From contig CAZZZH010000302.1 in the NCBI GenBank assembly GCA_964658445.1, positions 1-5,235 of the forward strand: a stretch of 5,235 nucleotides of DNA, written 5' to 3'. The notes under the pieces are model-generated. The model was not told the DNA's origin. It was given only the letters and a program-made list of their open reading frames with translations, and ran no database searches. Source of the stretch: Ilyomonas sp964658445 (GTDB lineage Bacteria > Bacteroidota > Bacteroidia > Chitinophagales > Chitinophagaceae). A program made the translations under genes and the position numbers. This document shows positions 1-4,998 of the stretch, piece by piece; position 1 is the stretch's first letter; each line of letters opens with the position of its first letter.

Positions 1-144
1 ACAAGACCCGTTGATTTTAAAGGCTGGAAAGTGCCGGACGAACTCTTGAGTGGCAACCCGAAAATCATTGACGACTGGCGCTACGAGCAAGCAATGAAAC
101 GCACGGCAGAGCGGCGGCCAGACTTGGGAGAAGCGACTGATTAA
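1..144 (+). CDS. trmD: tRNA (guanine-N1-)-methyltransferase TrmD, C-terminal end (5' truncated)
   Basis: Only the last 47 codons are in the window; the gene starts upstream. TrmD uses S-adenosylmethionine to methylate N1 of guanine 37, next to the anticodon, in tRNAs reading CNN-type codons, which prevents +1 frameshifting. It is a cytoplasmic homodimer of the SPOUT (knotted) class. The visible part matches the family's C-terminal domain: a TRP at the very start (the end of the usual 'HYTRP' stretch), then F-K-G-W-K-V-P, then 'ELLSGNPKIIDDWR', then 'RTAERRPDL' near the end. The usual 'SGNH' is SGNP here. The SAM-binding knot and catalytic aspartate lie before the window. The gene ends at TAA 142-144. 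In many bacteria trmD is grouped with rpsP, rimM and rplS, but no gene follows on this strand here and a terminator lies 140 nt downstream. The identification is firm from the C-terminal pattern. Confidence 0.93.
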   Translation, partial: TRPVDFKGWKVPDELLSGNPKIIDDWRYEQAMKRTAERRPDLGEATD

Positions 145-198
145 AATCTTTTAATGAAGGCTTAAAGAAACTTAATCGGCATCTGTTGCGGTTCGTTT

Positions 199-206
199 TA
201 CTTTTG
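199..206 (+). promoter_or_regulatory. Candidate Bacteroidota -7 box after trmD
   Basis: TACTTTTG matches the Bacteroidota primary-sigma -7 consensus TAnnTTTG exactly. No TTG or TTTG -33 element lies at the usual 17-23 nt spacing; the only nearby TTG, at 186-188, is too close. If active, transcription would start around 211-214 and run into the terminator at 285-318 without meeting a gene. A six-base match arises by chance fairly often, so this is weak evidence alone. Confidence 0.28.
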
Positions 207-210
207 CTGC

Positions 211-318
211 GCAATCGAATCTATCCCGTTTTAAAGCCTTATCCGTATTACGAAAAGCCGGGTTTATCTTATCGCATTCGTTGCAAAGAAGTCATCATCT
301 GCCGATGGCTTCTTTTTT
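211..318 (+). ncRNA. Candidate small structured RNA between trmD and a terminator
   Basis: This 108-nt stretch has no open frame of note but can fold. An outer stem pairs 211-220 with 276-284 (nine pairs, with T215 bulged). An inner stem pairs 225-232 with 253-262 (CCCG/CGGG plus TTTT/AAAA, with a two-base bulge at 257-258). A small hairpin, CGT/ACG, sits at 244-252. An intrinsic terminator closes the 3' side. A perfect TAnnTTTG box ends at 206, so the predicted start would fall almost exactly at the first base of the outer stem. It does not resemble tmRNA, SRP RNA, 6S or RNase P RNA, and it has no tRNA T-arm. The alternative is a structured 3' untranslated region of trmD, or chance folding. 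Confidence 0.25.
285..318 (+). terminator. Intrinsic terminator downstream of trmD
   Basis: The arms AAGAAGTCATC (286-296) and GATGGCTTCTT (304-314) pair over 11 bp with one G-U pair (292/308). The loop is 7 nt and a run of six T ends at 318. A285-T315 can extend the stem. On the opposite strand the same stem carries one A-C mismatch and a poor T-run (TTCTTTG), so it could also serve, less efficiently, for the convergent gene ending at 350. It most likely ends trmD transcription or that of a small RNA in the gap. Confidence 0.85.
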
Positions 319-349
319 ATAACATGCGTTCCTGCCTTGCCTGAAAAGA

Positions 350-1249
350 TTATTCTTTGTCGTCTTTTATCGGCAACGGCACGGGCGCCTGCCCATCCTG
401 TAGTTTAGAAGTGAAGATTTTATTTACATAATTCCACTTGCCGTTTTTCCACATAAAGCCTTCATAATCGCCGTCGGGAATCAATGTATATTTCTGGCTT
501 AAATGATCAGTTTCGCTGATGAGATGATCGAACACGATCATGTCCATCTCAGGGTCGTAATTCAGTTTTGGATGCGCATCTTTTTTATATTCTAAACAAA
601 AGCGATACGCAGGTTGTGCAGGCTTTGTACTGTCTTCAGGGTAGTTGAAAAACTGACCTCCGAATTGCGGCTTTCCCTCTTTATCAAACGTCAATACATC
701 TATCCATTTGCGCGTGGTGCTGATGTCGTTGTCGTCGTAGCCAAAGAGCGTGTAATAGTTCTTTCCGTTATATTTTTTCTCTACCAGGTTATAGTAGATG
801 GCGCCAATCCATTGCAGGTTGCTACGCACCGAATCGGTGGGGTTTGCAGTGAAAGGCGACATATCGATTAACGGAAATAATTTAAGGCTGCCATCTGCGG
901 TTTTCATCTGTATGGCGCCGCGCTGGCGAAAGTAACTTTCATCACGCTCAAACTGCCAGGTAAAGATGCGGAAGGAACTATCGGGTGCATAAAGCTTCGA
1001 TACAGTAATAATGCTATCGAACGGATAGCTGAACGAGTAAGGCGTGCGCAATGCTCTTACCAGCGACTTTGTAAACGCGCTGTCTGCCAGCAGCCTGTCT
1101 TCCATAAATTCCTTCATAATCATATCGCTGGCGTAAGTCTTCATCGTGTCTTCCATTTTACGCAATGCTGCTGCATTGGCTTTGGTTAACGACTGTGCCT
1201 GAACACCTGCTGAAAGCACCATCAGCAGTAAGATAAAAAGTTTGCGCAT
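350..1249 (-). CDS. Secreted protein of unknown function (299 aa)
   Basis: I cannot assign a function. The protein starts with a clear Sec signal peptide: M-R-K, a hydrophobic core at residues 4-16, and a likely cleavage VQA|QS after residue 18. There is no lipobox cysteine, so it is predicted to be periplasmic or exported rather than a lipoprotein. Residues 23-65 look helical and charged. The middle (about 92-205) is rich in aromatics and beta-like, with 'FRIFTWQF', 'GAIQMKTADG', 'WIGAIYYNLV', 'YYTLFGYDDND' and 'WIDVLTFDKEGKPQFGGQFF'. This pattern feels familiar from uncharacterised Bacteroidota proteins, but that is from memory only. The end (286-299) is a polar, proline-containing tail. 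One internal cysteine (218) is present. No catalytic motif or metal site is evident. ATG 1247-1249 is placed directly before the signal peptide; no Shine-Dalgarno is visible. It is convergent with trmD and 147 nt downstream of hbd, so probably separately transcribed. Confidence 0.88.
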   Translation of the reverse strand: MRKLFILLLMVLSAGVQAQSLTKANAAALRKMEDTMKTYASDMIMKEFMEDRLLADSAFTKSLVRALRTPYSFSYPFDSIITVSKLYAPDSSFRIFTWQFERDESYFRQRGAIQMKTADGSLKLFPLIDMSPFTANPTDSVRSNLQWIGAIYYNLVEKKYNGKNYYTLFGYDDNDISTTRKWIDVLTFDKEGKPQFGGQFFNYPEDSTKPAQPAYRFCLEYKKDAHPKLNYDPEMDMIVFDHLISETDHLSQKYTLIPDGDYEGFMWKNGKWNYVNKIFTSKLQDGQAPVPLPIKDDKE

Positions 1250-1380
1250 ACTGCAATGTAGTACGCTGCGCGGGAAGGATTATTTTGTAAAGAAGAAATT
1301 TAAGCATTCGTTAGGCAACCGCTCACGTTGATAGTGATGCGTTGCAGTAAAAAACAGAACCGCTGCTGATGCTTGGCAAG

Positions 1381-1405
1381 GCGCATTGCTGTATTATCAA
1401 TGCGC
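1381..1405 (-). terminator. Perfect inverted repeat across the hbd stop codon, possible terminator
   Basis: GCGCATTG (1381-1388) and CAATGCGC (1398-1405) are perfect 8-bp complements with a 9-nt loop. The right arm contains the last codons and part of the TGA stop (1397-1399) of the leftward gene. In the leftward transcript the stem is not followed directly by a T-run; a run of six T comes about 25 nt later (around 1350), after a weak 5-bp stem. It may act as a weak or factor-assisted terminator or as an mRNA 3'-end stabiliser. Confidence 0.4.
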
Positions 1406-2299
1406 AACTCTCTTGAATTTCCCGCTCACCACCAGCTCTTTGCTGCCGCTTGTATAGACATAAAAACCTTCGCCCGATTTGATGCCCAGGTTACCCGCCG
1501 TTACCATATTCACAAGCAACGGGCAGGGCGCATATTTTGGGTTGCCGAAGCCATTGTGCAAAACGTTCATGATACTTAAACATACATCCAGACCAATAAA
1601 ATCGGCAAGCTGCAACGGACCCATCGGGTGCGCCATGCCAAGCTTCATAATGGTATCAATTTCTTCCACACCGGCAATGCCTTCATACAAGCTGTAAATC
1701 GCTTCGTTTATCATCGGCATCAATATTTTATTGGCAATAAATCCGGGGTAGTCATTTACCACACAAGCCACTTTGTTGATGCGTTCCGTAAGCTCAATGA
1801 TGGTTTGTGTAACGCCGGCATCGGTTGAATATCCGTTGATGATTTCAACCAGCTTCATTACCGGAACGGGATTCATAAAGTGCATCCCGATTACCTGCTG
1901 CGGGCGTTGGGTGGCAGCCGCAATTTTGGTAATAGAAATAGAAGAGGTATTAGAAGCCAGAATGCAATGTTGTGGCGCAGCTTCATCTAACTGTTTAAAA
2001 ATATTGAGTTTGATGGCTTCGTTTTCTGTTGCGGCTTCTATTATCAGGTCGGCTTCTTTCACGCCTTCGGCTAAAGAACTATGTGTAGTAATATTCTCCA
2101 GCGCTGACCGTTTCTGTTCTTCTGTAACAATACCTTTTGCGAGCTGCCGGTCTAAGTTTTTTGTAATGGTAGCCATAGCTTTGTCAAGCTGCGTTGCGCT
2201 TACATCAATGAGCGTTACGGCAAAGCCATATTGCGCAAAATGGTGTGCAATGCCATTGCCCATAGTGCCCGCACCAATTACAGAAATGTGTTGCATCAT
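1397..2299 (-). CDS. hbd: 3-hydroxybutyryl-CoA dehydrogenase (3-hydroxyacyl-CoA dehydrogenase family)
   Basis: This cytoplasmic enzyme interconverts (S)-3-hydroxybutyryl-CoA and acetoacetyl-CoA with NAD(H), in butanoate, fatty-acid or aromatic-acid degradation. Residues 5-33 form the Rossmann start, with GAGTMG at 9-14 and Asp32 at the end of the second strand, which favours NAD over NADP. 'ASNTSS' (115-120), 'GMHFMNPVPVMKLVEII' (138-154) and 'DYPGFIANKIL' (183-193) are family signatures. Ser119, His140 and Asn190 fit the catalytic Ser/His/Asn positions known in clostridial Hbd. The C-terminal helical domain spans about 187-282 and ends in 'GEGFYVY'; an 18-residue tail follows that shorter homologues may lack. 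The length of 300 aa is slightly above the usual 280-295. Two ATGs in tandem (2297-2299 and 2294-2296) could start it; no Shine-Dalgarno decides. It stands alone, divergent from mntA, so the exact pathway cannot be read from its neighbours. Confidence 0.94.
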   Translation of the reverse strand: MMQHISVIGAGTMGNGIAHHFAQYGFAVTLIDVSATQLDKAMATITKNLDRQLAKGIVTEEQKRSALENITTHSSLAEGVKEADLIIEAATENEAIKLNIFKQLDEAAPQHCILASNTSSISITKIAAATQRPQQVIGMHFMNPVPVMKLVEIINGYSTDAGVTQTIIELTERINKVACVVNDYPGFIANKILMPMINEAIYSLYEGIAGVEEIDTIMKLGMAHPMGPLQLADFIGLDVCLSIMNVLHNGFGNPKYAPCPLLVNMVTAGNLGIKSGEGFYVYTSGSKELVVSGKFKRVAH

Positions 2300-2380
2300 A
2301 AGGAAGAATTATGAGGGCGAATGTAGAGGAAATGAGGCTGATGATAACAACGCCAAACGATTAAAATATATCTTTACATC
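2300..2380. promoter_or_regulatory. Divergent intergenic region between hbd and mntA
   Basis: These 81 nt must carry the start signals of both divergent genes. Near-consensus -7 boxes overlap back to back: TATCTTTA (2369-2376, rightward) and TATATTTT (2363-2370, leftward), each one base from TAnnTTTG. Neither has a TTG at -33 spacing. The rightward box lies only four bases before the mntA ATG, which would make that transcript leaderless, so it may not be the real mntA promoter. The leftward box would give hbd a leader of about 55-60 nt. No clear operator palindrome was found. Confidence 0.28.
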
Positions 2381-2686
2381 ATGACATTGTCCGACCGCGA
2401 TATCAGCATTATCAAAGATTACTTTATGGGCAAGCCGGTATGCAAGGCCTACTTGTTTGGCTCTTATTCACGCCATGAAGCTTCGGAAGACAGTGATGTT
2501 GACCTGCTTGTAGATCTTGACTATTCACAGCACATCGGTCTCTCTTTTTTTTCTATGAAAGACGAACTGGAAGAAATATTAAACAAGAAGGTTGATTTAC
2601 TACCAAGCGATGGCGTATCAAAATATATTCTTCCTTTTATAAACAAGGATAAGAAGCTGATATATGAAAGAGAAGATAGGCGATAA
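2381..2686 (+). CDS. mntA: MntA-type minimal nucleotidyltransferase, antitoxin of a MntA/HepT pair
   Basis: This 101-aa protein is a stand-alone nucleotidyltransferase-fold (MNT) domain. The active-site signature G27-S28-x10-D39-x-D41 is intact within 'LFGSYSRHEASEDSDVDLLV' (25-44). Asp72 in 'KKVDLL' fits the third metal-binding carboxylate. In characterised pairs the MntA antitoxin neutralises HepT by transferring AMP units from ATP onto a tyrosine near the HepT active site; the intact triad predicts the same here. The ATG at 2381 gives the usual short N-terminal helix before 'KAYLFGS'. The next ATG (codon 16) would remove that helix. There is no visible Shine-Dalgarno. The last 23 nt overlap hepT in another frame, which suggests translational coupling. 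The pair is more AT-rich than the flanking genes. The family also includes small nucleotidyltransferases of unknown role, but the HepT partner makes the antitoxin call strong. Confidence 0.92.
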   Translation: MTLSDRDISIIKDYFMGKPVCKAYLFGSYSRHEASEDSDVDLLVDLDYSQHIGLSFFSMKDELEEILNKKVDLLPSDGVSKYILPFINKDKKLIYEREDRR

Positions 2687-3032
2687 ACAAAGGTTGCAAC
2701 ACATCAGGGATGCTATTACAGAGATTGAAGATTATATAAAAGACGCAGATAAAGAAACCTTTCTGAACAATTCTATGATGCGTTTTGCTTCTATTAAACA
2801 ATTAGAAATTGTTGGCGAAGCATCTGTTCATATCACAGCAGAAACAAGAGCTTTGTTTACTAATGTTGAGTGGAGACAAATGATAGGAATGAGAAATATT
2901 CTTGTACACGAATATTTTGGTATCACCAACAACTTAATCTGGCAGGTTATTACCAACGATCTTTCCGCACTAAAGGAAAAAGTTGTCAATGTTTTGGAAA
3001 ACTGGATCGATGAGAATGACGATCCTTTGTAA
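2664..3032 (+). CDS. hepT: HepT-like HEPN ribonuclease toxin (DUF86 family)
   Basis: This 122-aa all-helical protein is the toxin partner of MntA. The HEPN RNase motif Rx4HxY is intact: Arg77, His82 and Tyr84 within 'MRNILVHEYFG' (76-86). Tyr84 is the equivalent of the tyrosine that MntA modifies in studied systems. Family landmarks in order are 'RLQHIRDAITEIEDYI' (10-25), 'SIKQLEIVGEAS' (43-54), 'EWRQMIGMRN' (69-78) and 'IWQVITNDLSALKE' (92-105). The length is typical (110-140). Free HepT proteins cleave RNA, tRNA in some cases, and stop growth; they dimerise and bind MntA as a complex. ATG 2664 lies within the mntA reading frame, preceded by a purine-rich stretch (GGATAAGAAG) that could assist initiation. 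Hand-counted G+C is about 30-33% in three 60-nt blocks (2701-2760, 2761-2820, 2881-2940), far below mrp, which suggests acquisition by transfer. It converges on the next gene with a 30-nt gap. Confidence 0.92.
   Translation: MKEKIGDKQRLQHIRDAITEIEDYIKDADKETFLNNSMMRFASIKQLEIVGEASVHITAETRALFTNVEWRQMIGMRNILVHEYFGITNNLIWQVITNDLSALKEKVVNVLENWIDENDDPL
3004..3029 (+). terminator. Short hairpin at the 3' end of hepT, weak terminator candidate
   Basis: GGATCG (3004-3009) and CGATCC (3020-3025) are perfect 6-bp complements with a 10-nt loop, followed by TTTGT. The stem lies inside the last hepT codons, just before TAA 3030-3032. The T-run is short, so it is a weak terminator at best. No better one is seen in the 30-nt gap to the convergent gene. 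Confidence 0.3.
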
Positions 3033-3062
3033 AATCCACTTAAAAACCACATTAACTTATCA

Positions 3063-3716
3063 TCACTCATCACTACTCTTCTTCCTGAAATCGCCCCGCT
3101 TCCATGCCTGTATAAAGTCTGCCCACGCCATCGGGTTAAACAGGTTAATCGGCGGTTGCTGACCCAGGTAAGAATACCGTACCGACTGCTGCCGGAACGA
3201 AGCTGCCACGGCTTCCCTTCCATCCGCTGGCAGTGTAGCCAGCAGCACTCTTCGCTTGGCTTCACTCATGTTAGCCCGTGCTATTTCCAGTTGGTCGGCA
3301 GGCACATCCGTGTTCACAAAATCGCGTTCAAATTGGGCGCGCGTAGGTCGGGGTTTTATAATGGTCGCCGGCAAAAAAGCCGTATCCGTTACCATCAGTT
3401 GTATCACGCTGTATTGGTTGTCTTTCAGCGCCGTCGGGATGTCTATCGTTTTATCTTTAAAGCCCACGACAGAGAACTTTATTTTATCGCCTTTCAGCAC
3501 CACTATAGAGAACACACCCTGGTCGTTCGTTATCGTTCCGCGTCCTTTGTCCTGCACTATCACGCTCGCGCCCGGTATCGCCTGCAGGCTGTCTGCGGTC
3601 ATTACCACACCATATAGCTGCACTACCGAGTCTCTCGATACTGTTGTTTGTGCATCGGCGTGCTGCGCAAAACCGATGAGTAAAAAAAACGTGGTAATGA
3701 ATAGAATTAATTTCAT
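3063..3716 (-). CDS. Secreted carboxypeptidase-regulatory-like domain protein (217 aa)
   Basis: The protein has a Sec signal peptide (M-K, hydrophobic 3-16, probable cleavage ADA|Q after residue 22), then one carboxypeptidase-D regulatory-like beta-sandwich at about 34-112: 'LYGVVMTADSLQAIPGASV', 'GRGTITNDQGVFSIVV' and 'DKIKFSVVGFKDKTI'. This fold opens many Bacteroidota SusC/TonB-dependent receptors, but here no plug or barrel follows. The C-terminal part (about 125-217) is charged and helical, ending in 'NLFNPMAWADFIQAWKRGDF' and a basic tail. No zinc or peptidase residues are present, so it is not itself a peptidase. Likely periplasmic or outer-membrane associated; the role is unknown. I chose ATG 3714-3716, directly before the signal peptide, rather than the in-frame TTG codons at 3726-3731, which would add five polar residues. 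It is convergent with hepT and divergent from mrp, so transcribed alone. Confidence 0.88.
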   Translation of the reverse strand: MKLILFITTFFLLIGFAQHADAQTTVSRDSVVQLYGVVMTADSLQAIPGASVIVQDKGRGTITNDQGVFSIVVLKGDKIKFSVVGFKDKTIDIPTALKDNQYSVIQLMVTDTAFLPATIIKPRPTRAQFERDFVNTDVPADQLEIARANMSEAKRRVLLATLPADGREAVAASFRQQSVRYSYLGQQPPINLFNPMAWADFIQAWKRGDFRKKSSDE

Positions 3717-3784
3717 GCGGTTTGCCAACAATGGTATGTTCCTGTTATAAAAAGCGATAAAAACAAAATAACCAATAGAGCTAC

Positions 3785-3792
3785 TAATTTTG
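3785..3792 (+). promoter_or_regulatory. Probable -7 promoter box of mrp
   Basis: TAATTTTG matches TAnnTTTG exactly, 35 nt upstream of the chosen mrp ATG. Transcription would begin around 3797-3800, giving a leader of about 30 nt that is A-rich just before the start codon, as is common in Bacteroidota. No TTG at -33 spacing is seen. The placement also argues against the in-frame GTG at 3792, which would lie upstream of the RNA start. Confidence 0.45.
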
Positions 3793-3827
3793 TGTTGCGA
3801 AAATTGTATTTAACAAAAATATGCAGA

Positions 3828-4928
3828 ATGACAGAGAGTGATGTTTTGAAGGCATTAAGCAACGTGCAGGAACCCGATCTCGGCAAAGATATCGTTACAT
3901 TAAACATGGTAAAAGACATCGCCATCAATGGCAATGCAGTATCGTTTACCGTCGTGCTTACCACACCCGCCTGCCCCATGAAAGATATGATACAGAATGC
4001 CTGTATCAACGCTATAAAAATATTGGTAAACAAAGAGGCGCAGGTTACTGTCCATTTCACGTCTCACACCATCACCAAGCGCAGCGATGAAGGCAAGATA
4101 CTGCCTGGCGTTAAAAACATCATTGCCGTCGTAAGCGGCAAAGGCGGCGTTGGCAAAAGCACCGTGGCAGCCAACCTTGCCATTGCGTTTGCACAAAGTG
4201 GCGCTAAGGTTGGGTTAATGGATGCCGACATCTACGGACCCTCCGTGCCCATTATGTTCGGTGTGCGTGGCGAGCGCCCCCGCATGCGCGAAGTAGAGGG
4301 CAAAGGCAGGATTGTTCCCCTGGAAAAATATGGCATCCAGCTCATGAGCATCGGTTTGTTGGTAGATGAAAAGAACGCCGTTGTCTGGCGCGGTCCCATG
4401 GTCAGCAGCGCCATCCGCCAGTTTGTAACCGATGTCGATTGGGGCGAGCTCGATTATCTTGTTATCGACATGCCACCCGGCACCGGCGACATTCACCTCA
4501 CGCTCATGCAGCTCGTTCCCGTTACCGGCGTTATCATCGTCACCACACCACAAAAGGTAGCCCTTGCCGATGCGCGCAAAGGCATCGCCATGTTTGCGCA
4601 GGCGCAGCTCAATGTACCCATCATTGGCTTGGTAGAAAACATGTCTTACTTCACACCCGCCGAGCTGCCCGGCAATCAATATTTTATTTTTGGTAAAGAA
4701 GGGGGTAAAAAGCTGGCCGACGAATACGATTTGAATTTCCTGGGTCAGATTCCGCTCGTGCAAAGCATTTGCGAAGGTGGCGATGCCGGCGTGCCCGTCA
4801 TGATGAGCAGCGATGCCATTAGCAAAGCCGCCTTCCACCAGTTTGCCGATAATGCCGTGCGCACCATCAGCACCGTAAATGCATTGGAGAAACCGAAAAA
4901 TTTTGCCGAAGCCATGGCAGAAGCCTAA
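3828..4928 (+). CDS. apbC: Mrp/ApbC (NBP35-type) P-loop ATPase, iron-sulfur cluster carrier, with N-terminal MIP18 domain
   Basis: Also called mrp. This 366-aa cytoplasmic ATPase of the Mrp/NBP35 group is expected to bind Fe-S clusters and pass them to apoproteins. Residues 1-78 form a MIP18 (DUF59) domain: 'ALSNVQEPDLGKDIV' and 'TTPACPM' with Cys49. The ATPase part has a deviant Walker A, SGKGGVGKST (103-112, with signature Lys105 and Lys110), MDADIYGPS (131-139), Walker B VIDMPPGTGD (212-221) and 'TTPQKVALADARKG' (239-252). Where ApbC of E. coli and its relatives carry CxxC after 'ENMS', this protein reads 'ENMSYFTPAELPGNQYFIFG' (270-289) without cysteine. Only Cys49, Cys59 and Cys315 occur. 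As I recall, this is shared by Bacteroidota Mrp proteins. ATG 3828 gives the standard MIP18 start; an in-frame GTG at 3792 is rejected because it lies at the promoter box. G+C is high (34 of 60 bases at 4141-4200). A terminator follows 29 nt later, so mrp is monocistronic or operon-last. Confidence 0.96.
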   Translation: MTESDVLKALSNVQEPDLGKDIVTLNMVKDIAINGNAVSFTVVLTTPACPMKDMIQNACINAIKILVNKEAQVTVHFTSHTITKRSDEGKILPGVKNIIAVVSGKGGVGKSTVAANLAIAFAQSGAKVGLMDADIYGPSVPIMFGVRGERPRMREVEGKGRIVPLEKYGIQLMSIGLLVDEKNAVVWRGPMVSSAIRQFVTDVDWGELDYLVIDMPPGTGDIHLTLMQLVPVTGVIIVTTPQKVALADARKGIAMFAQAQLNVPIIGLVENMSYFTPAELPGNQYFIFGKEGGKKLADEYDLNFLGQIPLVQSICEGGDAGVPVMMSSDAISKAAFHQFADNAVRTISTVNALEKPKNFAEAMAEA

Positions 4929-4957
4929 CCGGTAAAGAAGAAAAATTGATTTTACAT

Positions 4958-4998
4958 AGCCCTGTTAACTCACAACGGGTTTAGCAGGGCTTTTTTTT
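4958..4998 (+). terminator. Strong intrinsic terminator of mrp
   Basis: AGCCCTGTTAA (4958-4968) pairs with TTAGCAGGGCT (4981-4991) over 11 bp with one U-G pair (4965/4984). The GC-rich base is followed at once by eight T (4991-4998). The loop is 12 nt. Its position 29 nt after the mrp stop codon makes it the transcript end of that gene. Confidence 0.93.

Noticed and set aside
157..240. AAGGCTT (157-163) and AAGCCTT (234-240) inverted repeat
   Set aside because: Only seven bases over a 70-nt spacing, and it competes with the better local fold at 211-284.
211..284. 74-nt stem-closed stretch of tRNA-like length
   Set aside because: There is no T-arm consensus (GGTTCRANNC), no D-arm and no proper anticodon stem on either strand.
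1773..2384. 203-codon open frame on the + strand opposite hbd
   Set aside because: It is fully antisense to the well-conserved dehydrogenase and its protein has no family features.
3717..3731. TTG codons extending the carboxypeptidase-regulatory-like gene by five residues
   Set aside because: The added residues precede a complete signal peptide that begins naturally at ATG 3714-3716.
3156..3750. Two + strand open frames opposite the carboxypeptidase-regulatory-like gene
   Set aside because: The minus-strand reading gives a signal peptide plus a known domain; the + strand readings show neither.
3792..3827. GTG start extending mrp by 12 codons
   Set aside because: The GTG overlaps the probable -7 box, upstream of the predicted RNA start, and the MIP18 domain begins normally at ATG 3828.
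4215..4838. 207-codon open frame on the minus strand inside mrp
   Set aside because: It lies antisense to the P-loop ATPase, whose motifs are unambiguous. The translation has no recognisable domain and is a by-product of GC-rich codon use.
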